From Roridomyces roridus (Eukaryota; Basidiomycota; Agaricomycetes; Agaricales; Mycenaceae), in assembly GCA_029378245.1 (NCBI GenBank), contig JARKIF010000012.1, positions 930,001 to 994,000 of the forward strand: a stretch of DNA of 64,000 nucleotides. The letters are read 5' to 3'. Below, piece after piece: positions 43,230-53,979 of this stretch. Made by a program: the position numbers and the translations under genes. The notes below the pieces were generated by a model. That model was not told where the DNA came from. It searched no databases and saw nothing but the letters and a program-made list of their open reading frames with translations. The stretch's first letter is position 1. Each line of letters opens with the position of its first letter.

Positions 43230-44520
43230 ACGCTTGAAAACTGACGCAGAGGCGACTGATCGAAAGCAGCCCAGAAGTTGCTCGGCTCGGTGGCTTGAGG
43301 GAAGGGCGTTCTCCACCGCCCATGAGCCGCTCCCCCTCTCTGCCATCCCTCCTTTCCATCGCCCATGCGGCCTTCATGATAGAAAGAGCGCGGAGGGGAT
43401 TTCGACAAGTGGGCCATGGGAGGGCGCGGAAGTGCGGGCCATGGAGGACAGAGATGGGGGACAATCGCGGGGGGCGGGAGAGTGAGAGAACGAGGATCGT
43501 AACAGGCTGCAGCACCCGCGGATTGAGGACAAGGTGCTCCAAGCCTAGCGAAGGACTTGGCCGAGTGTGGAGTTGATGTGAGATTCCAGTTTGCGAGGAT
43601 GGACATTGAGATGAGAACCAGAGCGCGAGCGATGCGGTAGGTGTAGCCCACTCGGTCGATTCGTGCGAGATCGCGTCTGCGCACTTGCCACCTGCCCTTG
43701 CAGGTTTCCTTGCCCTTCGTTCCAACTTCTCCTCGCGGCGTGCCACTCATCCGTGTCTTCTTGCTCGACTGAATCTCATCGTCTTGCATAGCAGACTCCT
43801 CCACAACCTCACTCTGTATGTAACAAAGTGGCAGGGCGCTTGTCGATGAAGTACGCTCCGGGGAGATAGGGCAAGTGGGAGACAGGTACGATGAGGGCAG
43901 GTGTTGCTCGACTCCTCAGGAGCGACCTGGTACCAGTCTTCCGTAGTCTGCAGCATCCCGTATCTTGAGCGAAGAGCGTCCTCCGCTGCCGATCCCCTCT
44001 GAATCTCCTGCAGGAGTTCTTTGCCGTCCCGTCTCTGCACCACGCCACCTCCCTGAGTCCGCCGCCTGAGTGGGCCACCGGAAGGAGGACTCGGCGGGAG
44101 AACGAAGGTCGTGGCATGGGAAAGAGCATATAAGGAGCGCAGAGGGAGTTTCGACAAGAGAACAGTTGGACGAGAATCGTGGTCATGGGAACAGGCTGCA
44201 CCACCCGCGGATTGAGGAGAAGCCACTCCGACCCATGGAAGGACTTGGCCGAGTGCGGAGCCGATGTGAGATTGCAGTTTGGGAGGAAGGAGATCGAGAT
44301 GAGGACGAGAGTGGGAGCAAGTCGATGGGTGTAGCCCATTCACCCTCTCTCCTGCGTACGGATAAGAACCCCGCCACCCCTCCACTTGCAGGTGTCCTTG
44401 TTCTTCTGTTCTCCCCGTCATGCGACCGCCCTCCGTCACTGCCCTCTTTCTGGACTGACTCCCATCGTCTTGCCTAGCCGACTCCTTCGCCACCTCACTA
44501 TGCCTGTGGCACACATCCTG
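43230..44520. repeat. Diverged direct tandem duplication (two copies of about 600 bp)
   Basis: The segments at about 43230-43800 and 43870-44510 align in the same orientation. Shared blocks include the minus-strand text LTS(T/A)PHSAKSF, ggctacaccyatcg, ccgcgggtg(g/c)tgcagcctgt, and the paired ends 'atcgtcttgc(a/c)tag c.gactcct'. Open frames exist on the minus strand (43204-43804 and 43747-44685) but they use different registers in the two copies and match no family. It is probably a duplicated remnant, perhaps of an F-box-like gene. Confidence 0.5.
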
Positions 44521-45065
44521 CGTCTCCACAACGATCTCGAGATGCGTAGCTCCACCGAGACTCCGTCTTCCAGAGTGATGAATCTCGGTTCTGGGAAGGT
44601 CGCAAAGTGGATGCGAAGGTACAAGATGCGGAGCGCACGCAGAGGTTGGGCAACAAGTAGCACGTAGGTCGGGGTGGGGTGACAAGACGGGACTATCGGG
44701 ATGTCAGTATCGACGCACGAGAAGTACCTGGATGAACGCACCTCTACTCTGCCTCACTCGAAACGACCATTCCGGCTAGCCCAGCCCTGTATCTCCAGCG
44801 CATGGATTGCCTTGAGCGGCAATGAATCTGCCAGGGAGGCTTCCCAAGCGCCTCACGAGGGAGCGACATAGAGGCGGGGAAGGCCCAGCAGAAGATAACG
44901 ACGCTTTACTTGTCTCTACGACAAGGTGGCATGCGGCTAGACGTGGGGCCGCGGGCAGCTGGGGTAGGCATCGACGTGGCTACCAGAGGACAGACACCTG
45001 CTTAGGTCCGAGACGGACTCGATTGAAGAGTGGTCGAACGTGGCAACGCTGACGGAGCCGAAACC

Positions 45066-45235
45066 TCAACGTCGCTGGACTGTCTGGTAAATCTGAGAAA
45101 ACTCCGCGGTCGATGACCAAAAACGACGCACCTTTTTCCAAGCAATGATCTGCTCCTCGGACGTAGGCCTTAGGTGTAATATTGTAATAGAATCCACATC
45201 CTCGGACTTTTCTCTGCGGCACGGGATGCCATCGA
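45066..45235 (-). pseudogene. Fragment of an Old Yellow Enzyme gene
   Basis: Minus-strand TSEEQIIAWKKV corresponds to WSTEQITAWKKV of the intact gene at 45869. It is followed, as in the intact gene, by an intron-like gtgcg...tctcag. The surrounding sequence is decayed. It lies in opposite orientation about 0.6 kb upstream of the intact gene. Confidence 0.4.
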
Positions 45236-45868
45236 AAGGAGCAAGAGCAATGGGTCGTTGGTGGTTGACGGTCAAGGGCAAGCCGAGTCTGATGAGATCA
45301 AGGGATTGCAATTGACGCTCTGTTGTCAATGTTACTCTTCAGATTGGAAAATTTGGGCTTCTCAGGACTCAATTCTCCTAGTTGCAGGCGGCGTCAGCGT
45401 CCGCGCTCCATTGAGTGAAAGAACACCGACGGCTTGTGCAGCTTGACTCCATCACATCCCGGATCAGTCGGCTGGCAATCAGCTTTGGTCGAAGCAAACA
45501 AAAACCATCAAACCATCTTGTCTTCCGCTCCCATCGTCTAGGTTTCCATGCGAGACTGTGTATGGCCTTCCTCCCGCTTCGTTCCGTCTTTTCTGGGCTT
45601 GCAAGTTGCGATTCAAGACCTGCGGCCTACCGAATCGGAATCCTGTCCTTCTCTGCCAACAAGCACCGCCGAATTTTACGAAGCAACTTCGGCTAGGATC
45701 AAGAATTCTTGGCTTTGCTGACTCTTCAATTTTCGGGTGGCCGCCTCGACTTCGGCGCGCCGCAACATTTGTAAGACTGGGACGCAAGTACATACCAAGT
45801 CGGAGTATAAGAAGAGTTTTTTTTGAAGCATAGGGTCATCCACTCTCCTCAAAGCTACTTTCAATCCA

Positions 45869-47128
45869 ATGTCCAGCCACAAACTCTTCCAACCCGCCCG
45901 TCTCGGTAGCATTGAGCTGGCACACCGCGTCGTCCTTGCCCCAGCTACAAGATACCGTGCCGACGCCGACCACGCGCCTCTGCCTCACGTCGCGGAATAC
46001 TACCGACAGCGTGGTAGTACGCCCGGCAGTCTGCTCATCACGGAGGCCACGTTCATCGCCGCTCGCGCTGGTGGATATAACCACGCCCCAGGCATTTGGT
46101 CTACTGAGCAGATCACTGCATGGAAGAAGGTATGTGGCACTTTTTCGTCCGACAGGATATTCGGGCTCACGATGTCTCTGCAGATTGCGGATGCCGTCCA
46201 TGCACAGGGCTCGTACATATACCTCCAACTCTGGGCTCTCGGGCGAGCTGCTGAACCACCCGTGCTCGCCGCAGAAGGTCTGCCTTTTGTCTCTGCCTCC
46301 GATGTGCCCATCCCTGGTGCCGCCGACGTTCCCCGTCCGCTCACAACCGAGGCAATCAAAGAGTACACGCAGCTTTACGCCACGGCCGCATCAAACGCCG
46401 TCCATAAAGCGGGCTTCGATGGCGTCGAGGTCCACGCAGCCAACGGATTTCTTCTCAATCAATTCCTCCACGAGAGCAGCAACATCCGAACTGATGCATA
46501 TGGCGGTTCAGTCGAGAACCGCACGCGTTTTCCGCTCGAAGTCGTAGAAGCCGTCGTCAACGCAGTCGGGGAGAGCAAGACTGGATTTAGAATTAGTCCG
46601 TGGGGGACTTATTACGGCGAGTCGCTTCGAATTCGTTGCTTATGTTTCTGATCGTGTACCTCAGGCATGCAATTCGACCACCCGGAACCGACGTACACCC
46701 ACCTCGTCACCCAACTTCGCGACCGCTATCCCGAGCTGGCTTACCTCCACGTCGTCGAGCCGCGCGTGGAGGACGTGGAGGTCAAGGCGGGCGCCTCCAA
46801 CGACTTTATCCGCACCATCTGGGGAGACCGGCCGTTCATTTCTGCCGGGGGCTACACTCGCGAGACGGCGCTGGCCACGGCGGAAGACAAGGGGGATTTG
46901 ATTGCTTTCGCCAGGGGGTATATCGCCAACGTGAGTTTGAACTTAAGCTCCTCTATGCTGGTTGGTATTCATGTGTTTCGAATATTATAGCCCGATCTTC
47001 CTTACCGGCTGCTGCACAACATTACGCTGACTGTTGGGAATCGGGCGTTGTATTACGCACCGGGGAGTGTGGATCCTGTGGGGTTTACGGACTATCCGTT
47101 TGCGGCGCCTGCTGTGGAGGCGAATTAG
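45869..47128 (+). CDS. Old Yellow Enzyme-type NADH:flavin oxidoreductase
   Basis: FMN-dependent ene-reductase of the OYE family (12-oxophytodienoate reductase-like), a TIM barrel that reduces activated C=C bonds with NAD(P)H. It starts MSSHKLFQPARLGSIELAHR, then VVLAPATRYRADA, GSLLITEATFIA and APGIWSTEQITAWKKV (intron). Next come YIYLQLWALGRAA, AGFDGVEVHAANGFLLNQFL, SSNIRTDAYGGSVENRTRF, FRISPWGTYY (intron), MQFDHPEPTYTHL, YLHVVEPRV, FISAGGYTRETAL and LIAFARGYIAN (intron), ending PFAAPAVEAN. The VHAANGFLL motif keeps the HxxN-type substrate/flavin site (H-A-A-N), and Tyr follows at DAYGGS. Alternatively it could serve a secondary-metabolite route, but no biosynthetic neighbours are present. 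Intact. Confidence 0.9.
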
Positions 47129-47370
47129 AAGAGTAGAATGATAATTGGATTTTCCCTTGAGATATTCCGAATTTCTTTTGACTTTGTTCAAGTACTCTAT
47201 GCTGGCGTGTTCATCGGGGTACACAGTGCTCATCGTAAGAAAAACATTTCTCAAGCGGGTCGTAACATCGGGAAGTAAAATATGTAGTGGCAAAATACAA
47301 CATCGAATACTTGGTCGACCTCTGCGAACGCTCATTACACACACATATACATACGGGTCACAATTTGGAT

Positions 47371-48704
47371 TCAATCCTCTTCATCAACTCGCCCGTTCCG
47401 AGCCCGAATGCCAGATACATCCTGCCCAGCAACACAAGTCGAAGTCGTACCACCAGCCAACGAAGCAGCCTGAGTTTCCCCTCCAACCTGCATCGAAACC
47501 ATCTCGTACGCATCCTGTTCTTCTGCCACAGCCGTTCCCTCCGTAGTCGACTCGGTAGTAGGAGGAGTCTGTTCATGACTCTCAGTGGCTGCCGGTGCCG
47601 CAGCCTTGGCGTTCGGCTCGAGAGCCTGAAGCTGCGCACGGAGGAGGTTGATCACAGCCAAGAGCATCTCCTGCGTAATCTCAAGCGTAGCAGCAGCGTA
47701 CGCCTTCCACGGGACGTTGCGCACCAACTCGCTCTCCTCTAACCGATGATACACTCTCGCGCCCATCCGCCTGGCCGCCCTCCGGAATCGGGGCGACAGA
47801 GCAACGAGTACAAGAGCGGAGAGGAAGGGCATCCGCCAGAGGAGTTTCATAGGCAGGAACACCAACGCCAGGCCCCCGTGCCTCCGGGCTGCACGGTAGA
47901 TGAGTGAGTACCGTACCACGCGCGGAAGGGGAATAATGCGGGAGGCGAATTGAAAGAGGATGAATGCGCCGAGGAGGGATTTCCAGCTGAACTTGGGCTT
48001 GAATGCGAACCGGCCTCCGCGGAGCCAGCTAGCACGCCTATTGTGCCGAGAGAGGCGGGCGCGGCGGGGGGCGCTTGGGCGCTCTTCGGGTGCCTCGGAG
48101 GAGGTCGCCGAGGGAAGAGGGTCCTCGGTGGAGGTTGGCGTGTTGCGATGGAGGTTGAATCGGAACCTCCGCGAACGCAGACGCATTACGCCAGCGCCCA
48201 AAAGCGTCAACGCCGCAGAAGAAACGAGCGTTGTGGTCAAAGTGACAGCGAGGAGGAGGGCTATACATGTACGCTCAGATATGAAGTATATATAATAAAC
48301 GAGATACACACCGAGGCCAAGGAGGACAAGGAAAGAAGTTGAGATGGCAAGGAAAACGGTAAAGATGGCGATTGCCCTGGGGCCAAAATTCAATTCTGTG
48401 GAGCATGGAGTGAGAGGATGACATACACAGAGAAAACGACCGGAGTAAAGCTCGACGCCGCGAAAATTCCGAGGTGACCTACGTACAAATCAACGACTGT
48501 CGATTGAACAAGAAAGAGGAGGGCACACCGTAAGGAGAGGCCGTTCGTCAAACATTTCCTTGACAAAGGTCTGCGCTGGTAAGGCGTATTCAGTTTCTAG
48601 TCTGCACCAATATTATGAGTTGAACGCGGTCTTCAAGTCGAAATGAGCTTGACGACGCACCTGGAGATATATTCCTTGAACCGGGTAGAGTGGGCGCTCA
48701 TTCT
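47371..48704 (-). CDS. Membrane protein of unknown function, Ala/Arg-rich
   Basis: Start MSAHSTRFKEYIS, joined through short introns to LETEYALPAQTFVKEMFDER, then HLGIFAASSFTPVVFSV and NFGPRAIAIFTVFLAISTS. Membrane spans: FLVLLGLGVYLVYYIYF, CIALLLAVTLTTTLVSSAAL and probably KSLLGAFILFQFASRIIPL plus MPFLSALVLVALS. Between them lies a basic, Ser/Pro-rich loop. An amphipathic helix (ITQEMLLAVINLLRAQLQAL) precedes an acidic, Thr-rich tail ending GRVDEED. I do not recognise the family. The long last exon (340 codons) is intact. It is convergent with the OYE gene. Confidence 0.65.
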
Positions 48705-49086
48705 GTTCGGGTTTGTGTGCTTTGTGAAGAGAGAGATAGGAATGGAGGAGAAGAGATGACTCCCATGCTTGATATAAGTACATTCTGACCAACTGCGGAT
48801 GATCGGGAACAGAACACGTATGGAGATGCCGAAGGGTGTCGTGGCCCTGGCACGTCGCGCAGTTGGACTTCGCAGTAGCTGCGCACGTCCTGACTCGAAC
48901 AGGACACGTACGACCGCATCAACGGGCCGAACGGCGAAATGAACTGAATGTACGCGTCAAAAAGCGCATCAAAAAAGAAGAAAAGGAAAAGCAACGCACC
49001 ATTCTCGGTAGAAATCTAATGCCTCATGGATGAATGGCACGCCTTCACCACGTTTCCCTCCTCCTTCTCCTTCACTTCCCCCCAGA

Positions 49087-49999
49087 ATGCCCGCGGATTC
49101 GGCGAGCGCACCCCAAACCCAATACCACGAGCTCTTCGACGATCCCACAGCAGACACAACCCTCCAATCCACCTCCGGCACCCTCTTCCGCGTCCCAAGC
49201 TTCATCCTCCGGCGCACCACAGGATACTTTGCAGCCACACTCCCAACACCCGCAGACGGCCGTGAAATCCCACTTGACTCCCCGGACGCGCCGCTCATCT
49301 GGGTATTAAGCATCCTTTGCGGGATTCCCCCTCCAGGTCCCTTGTCCGACTTTGCAGAGGCTGAGGAAGTGCTGGACCTCGCTGAACGGTGGTCTGCCCC
49401 AGCTCCAATAGCCCGCGTACGCGATATCGTAGCGAACCCATCATTCCCGAGCGACCCCCTCCGCCTGTATGCGCTTGCCACGCGTTTCGGCTGGACGGAC
49501 GAAGCGCAGCTGGCCGTACGCCGCACATTCACGCTCTCGTTATACGATCCCACACACCAGCCAGCGCTGCGCCGGCTCCCAGCACCGAGTTTACTCGCGT
49601 TGTTGGCGTTGCATCGGAGGAGGCGGGATGTGCTGGATGGGATTCTCGCTGGGGAAGGCGGGGGGTTGGCTCCAGCCGATGTGAGTGGGACTTGTCCGAA
49701 ATGCGGGTTGGGCACGGCAAGTTCTGCGTGGCGCGAGTATCGGGCGCGTGTGAGTTGTTTGCTTTCTCAAATTACGACCGCGTTGCTAATCAAGCTAACC
49801 TTCCTAGATATTCGTGGAAATGGATAGACGACCGTTGGGGGACACTGTTCTCGGGTTTGCGGTGGATGAGTGGCGTGAAGCTACCGCCTGCTGGGGTGTT
49901 AGATGCCAAGAAGAGGGATGTGGGAAGGAGATTTACGATAGAGAGCTTATTCTACGGAGGCTCAAGGAATGTATCGACGCTCTGCCGGATACGGTGTGA
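49087..49999 (+). CDS. BTB/POZ-domain protein
   Basis: Starts MPADSASAPQTQYHELFDDP, chosen over the in-frame ATG at 49030 because a long pyrimidine tract ending ccccccag immediately precedes it. The BTB core reads ADTTLQSTSGTLFRVPSFIL with RRTTGYFAATL, then IPLDSPDAPLIWVLSILCG and VLDLAERWSAPAPIARVRD. The C-terminal part has helices (LYALATRFGWTDEAQLAVRR) and a CxxC pair (GTCPKCGLG, then CWGVRCQEEGCGKE) that could bind zinc. One intron (about 49750-49807) separates REYRAR from IFVEMDRRPLG. BTB proteins dimerise and often link to CUL3 ligases or chromatin; the partner is unknown. Intact. Confidence 0.8.
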
Positions 50000-50856
50000 G
50001 CTGTAAATTAATCTTGAAATGATGAGCGTGCCGTCGTGACAAGGAAACATTCATAGTCACATTCAAGACAACCAGGAGATGAATAGAGCCGGAGACAGGT
50101 CCATGCGATGGGAAATCAGTCTCGACGGACCCTCGGACATGTCCGAAATCTGGGAAGAGGGATCGTGCACAATATCTTTTAAGGTTAGAGACCATGGAAC
50201 GATGCAGTCTAATCGCGGCAAGAAGAACAAGAGTTGCCGATTTGGGGACAAGGTGATTGGTCCAGGGACCAGGCGGCCGCCGTAGATCTTTGCATACACT
50301 CGAGGAGGTTAGCCAGTCGGGGCCATGGGCATGGTGGGAAGTAAAGTGTGGCACATGGGTCGATTGTGATAGGGAGAGGAGGGTTTTGAGGACGTTAGGC
50401 CAGTGTAAATCGGTCGATTAATGGACTAGGTGTTTGTATAGTAAATTCAGGACCCGTGAAAGGAGAGGGGTAAAAGCAAGGACGGAACGGAGATCATGTC
50501 ACGGAGCATCGGCTAAATGCGGCACGCCGCTCTTCGAGTTGACTGCAAACACAGCAGTAAATCAGGAATTTGCTCACCTCAGATGAACGCACCCTCGGTT
50601 ATTGTGCTTTAATTCGAGCTTGGAACGCATGCTGGAAGTAATCTTGAAGCTTATCTCGAAATTCAAGACTGGCGGCAATCTGGCGGCTACACCTCATTCA
50701 TCCGCTCCACGGGGTCGTGGTTTCCTTCCTGGGTCACCGCATCATCAAATGTGGCTTGTTCAATCTCGGTATCCTTCCAGGACACCATCCCTCTTAAGGA
50801 CTCGTTGGCCAACTAGTGAGCCCGTTCACCTCATCCCCCCGTCGCGCCCGCCCAAG
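50000..50856. other. Intergenic upstream of the HMG-box gene
   Basis: No separate gene seen. The frame of the HMG gene is open upstream to about 50629, but lacks conserved text there, so this is treated as leader and promoter. Confidence 0.4.
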
Positions 50857-52081
50857 ATGCAGATGTCTGGCTCGGAACCGCCTGTAGAGTGGAATAGCGA
50901 GGCTGGTGCGTCGTCCTCAGTGTCCCAATGCTGCAGCCCCTCATCGTCTCCAGATCATCCCGCCTTTGAAGCCTTCTCGCAATGGACACCAGAAAGCCTC
51001 GAAGGCGCTTCACGTTCCCCGCGCACGCGCCACAGTCGCAAATCGCCCGATGGCCACATCCCGCGCCCACCGAACGCCTTCATCCTCTTCCGCTCGTCGT
51101 TCATCCGCAGCCAACGCGTGTCCTCCGAGGTCGAGACCAGCCACAGCACGCTCTCTAAAATCATCGGCCTCACGTGGCAGAACCTCTCGATGGACGAACG
51201 GAGGGTCTGGCACGATAGAGCGCGAGAGGCTATGATCGAGCATCGGAGGCGATTTCCTGCGTATGCTTTCCGGCCTGCGAATCGACGTGGACGAGGGTCC
51301 ATAAGTTCCGACTCTGTGGCAGACAACAACACACCTCCTACGTCGAAACGCAGAGTCCGAGAACACGCTGTCGACGATCCCGTGCGGTGCGAGAAGATTG
51401 CTGCACTCCTCGCTGAGGGTAAGCAGGGCCACGAGCTGGAGGAGGCCATGCAGGAATTCGACCGGCAGCGTGGGCCGAGCGTTGTCCCAGCGCGTTTTGA
51501 GCCACCCATCACGGCTAGGACTTACCGCAGGTCGTCGTCTGCACCGGCCCCGGATACCGAGATGCCTGCTGCGTTTCTTCGCAAGGCGGAGCCCGTTCTG
51601 GGACAACGCCGGCGTTCGTCCAGTTCTGGGCCTCCCGCTCGTCGGTCCTCGAAAGAGAAAGATGCCACTCCACAGCCCGAGACTCGTGCATTGGACGATT
51701 GCTTCTCGCCGTGGATGGCTGCGCCAGAACCTGTCTACTTTGTGAGTACTTTGTGCCCTCGAATGCCTACGTTCTTACTCACCCGCCGTCTTTTTTGCAC
51801 AGGATTTCAGCGAATTCTCCTTCATCCCGGAAAACCCACCCTTGCCCCAGTTTACCTGCGATCCTCTCTGGACGCACGATCAGCTCAGCAATGCGTATAC
51901 CGAGTACAACGTATCCCCGGAATTTACAGGCTCTGGTTTGGATGTCGGGGCGTTCCAGTGGGCGCAGCCGGGAGGAGGTTTCGAATTCGATGTCAACGTC
52001 AATGTGTATCCGGAGCTGACGCCGATGCATTCGATGGGGAGCTACGATAATCCGCAATCCGAGTATGGGCTCGAGATGTGA
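50857..52081 (+). CDS. HMG-box transcription factor (MATA_HMG type)
   Basis: The chosen start MQMSGSEPPVEWNSEAGASS leads into a Ser/Pro-rich region and then the HMG box at about residues 68-140: HIPRPPNAFILFRSSFI, SKIIGLTWQNLSMDERRVW and HDRAREAMIEHRRRFPAY. PRPPNAFILFR is diagnostic for the sequence-specific fungal HMG class (Ste11, Prf1, mating-type relatives). A basic Ser-rich middle and an acidic/aromatic C-terminus (DFSEFSFIPENPPLPQF ... EYGLEM), a plausible activation domain, follow after one intron (about 51741-51802, GTGAGT...GCACAG). It would act in the nucleus, possibly in mating or fruiting. The linked genes do not look like a mating locus. An earlier ATG at about 50629 in frame is possible. 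Confidence 0.85.
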
Positions 52082-52651
52082 TGACACGATCTTTACTTTG
52101 ACGTTCTTTTTCACCAGTTTTAATTGTACTAGTCTTCTAATACATAGTCGTTATTTGAAGCGGGGGTAATCTGAGTTGGAAGCGAGGTGCATTGGGGCAT
52201 TCGTATCGAGTCGGCGCCGGCCGGGGCGAGATCGTCGATGAAGAATAGTGAACGAAAATTCTCTTCTGCCAGGGAAAGTGGAGCCATATGGGCGTAGATA
52301 AGCAAGGCAGAGGCATACCGCCTATTGCACGGCCCTCAATGCCATCGCCCGTCTCCCGGGTCAGGGGCGACGACTCGGTGGGTTGCCAGCATCCAGCATA
52401 CTGGAAGAAAGGCAGATTGATGGCAGTCGAAAGCAGGAGGTGTCACGCGACCCAATACCACTCTCTTCTCTACCACCACCATCGCATCTCGCCAAGGGTC
52501 CCGCCGCGTCCTCTCTGCCATCACCCTTATCGGCGTTCCCGTCTGCTCCGAGACAGCCCCTTGCGGGCGGATGCTCAGGTGGCTGACATCTTTCACTCCT
52601 TCTTTCGACCCACTTCTACACGCTCATTTACACCCCACCACTCTACCCAAC
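52082..52651. other. Intergenic / promoter of the second BTB gene
   Basis: No gene recognised; the last 80 nt are pyrimidine-rich, ending ctctacccaaC ATG. Confidence 0.4.
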
Positions 52652-53917
52652 ATGGGCGCCTCTCCCGCCGTTACCACCACTCCCGCTGGCACCCCCACAC
52701 GCAGACGCAGCCACTCGCGGCGTCGCTCCGACATCGTCCGTTGCCCTGATCTCTGGTTCCACGATGGGAACGTCGTCATCATTGCAGGCTCCATCGCCTT
52801 CAAGGTCCATCGCGGGCCGCTAGAGCGTCATTCAGAAGTGTTCGATACCCTGTTTAGCATCCCTCAACCGAAGGATCAAGACCTGTACGAGGGCTGTCCG
52901 TGGCTGGAGGTTTATGATTGCCCTTCGGATGTGCTTTACTTCCTTAAAGCGCTCTACGACGGCCTGTGCGTGATCCGCCCTTCTCTCTCTCTAAATTCCC
53001 CTCATCTAGCTTTCAGGTACTTCAAGTCTCCGGGCGCAAACGACTTTCCCGCCGTCGCCGCGGTGCTTCGGCTGTCCACAAAGTACCTCGTCGAACACCT
53101 CCGACAACGCTGCATGTCCCGTCTTTCCGTCGATTGGCCCTCTACGCTCGCCGGCTGGGAGCACCGCGAACAAGCCGCCACAGACTCTCTCGGGCACTAT
53201 GCCCCACGTGCCTCTTGCCCGCACCCCATCCTCGTGATTGATCTCGCCCTGAACCTGAACCTCACATCCCTCCTACCCGCCGCATTCTATGACCTCGCAC
53301 GCTACGGCCCAAGCAAAATCATGGTCGGCACTCCACCAGCGCCCTACTCTCTTCTCTTCGATTCTCATCACGGACGCGCACCGCCACCACCTGCATTGCG
53401 CACCCTCTCCCCGAACCTCCTCGTCAAGACCCTGCGTGGGCGTGAACGCGCGCAGCGGTTCCTCGCCGACTTTGTCATCACCGAGCTCCAAGGCCGCACA
53501 CCCGCTGCGGACTGCCTGTATCTCGAACACGACCCACAGCACGCTCGCATGTGCCGCGAATCGTTCTACTTTATCATGCTCAACGTCCTGCGATCTGTAG
53601 GCGGGATTGCGTGTGGGCGAGACGCGGATCCGCTTTTTACGCTTGTGCAGGCGGTGGATATGCTCTCGCGGACGGATTTCAGCGATGGGCATCGGCAGTG
53701 CGGGTTGAAGCTTTGTCATCCGTGCAAGGTGGATTTTGCGGCTGCGGCGACGAGGGCGAGGGAGGAGGTGTGGAGGTTGTTGCCCGAGTGGTTTGAGTTG
53801 AAGGAGTTTACGACGACGTTTGGTGGGAGGGGGGATTTTCGTGGTGGGGAGGGAGATGGGGATGTTGATATGGAGATGGAGGAGAGGGAGGGGGGGATTT
53901 TGAGGGAGATGCAGTGA
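52652..53917 (+). CDS. BTB/POZ-domain protein, second
   Basis: Starts MGASPAVTTTPAGTPTRRR with a basic N-terminus, then the BTB fold: CPDLWFHDGNVVIIAGSIAF, KVHRGPLERHSEVFDTLFSI, CPWLEVYDCPSDVLYFLKAL and YFKSPGANDFPAVAAVLRLS + TKYLVEHLRQRC. A 51-nt intron (52966-53016, GTGCGTGA...TTTCAG) must be removed to give DGLYFKSP. It has no stop and a length divisible by three, so retention would add 17 residues within the BTB core. The C-terminal half contains helices and a Cys/His pair (HRQCGLKLCHPCK) and ends in an acidic Glu/Gly-rich tail. Related in type to the gene at 49087 but not a close duplicate. Intact. Confidence 0.85.
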   Translation: MGASPAVTTTPAGTPTRRRSHSRRRSDIVRCPDLWFHDGNVVIIAGSIAFKVHRGPLERHSEVFDTLFSIPQPKDQDLYEGCPWLEVYDCPSDVLYFLKALYDGLCVIRPSLSLNSPHLAFRYFKSPGANDFPAVAAVLRLSTKYLVEHLRQRCMSRLSVDWPSTLAGWEHREQAATDSLGHYAPRASCPHPILVIDLALNLNLTSLLPAAFYDLARYGPSKIMVGTPPAPYSLLFDSHHGRAPPPPALRTLSPNLLVKTLRGRERAQRFLADFVITELQGRTPAADCLYLEHDPQHARMCRESFYFIMLNVLRSVGGIACGRDADPLFTLVQAVDMLSRTDFSDGHRQCGLKLCHPCKVDFAAAATRAREEVWRLLPEWFELKEFTTTFGGRGDFRGGEGDGDVDMEMEEREGGILREMQ

Positions 53918-53979
53918 TACGTATGTCTATAAATCACGCTCGTTTGAAAGTGTACAATTTATTTCCCTTGCTTCTTACC

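Noticed and set aside
43747..44685. 312-codon minus-strand frame
   Set aside because: Its register does not match the frame open in the tandem copy next door, so it is likely a by-product of GC-rich composition.
14361..48704. A secondary-metabolite gene cluster (OYE, SDR, MFS, WOPR)
   Set aside because: The enzymes are scattered over 60 kb, no backbone synthase or P450 was found, and the intervening genes are unrelated.
49087..53917. HMG-box gene with two BTB genes as a mating-type locus
   Set aside because: No homeodomain pair, pheromone or receptor gene is nearby; an HMG-box gene alone does not mark a basidiomycete mating locus.
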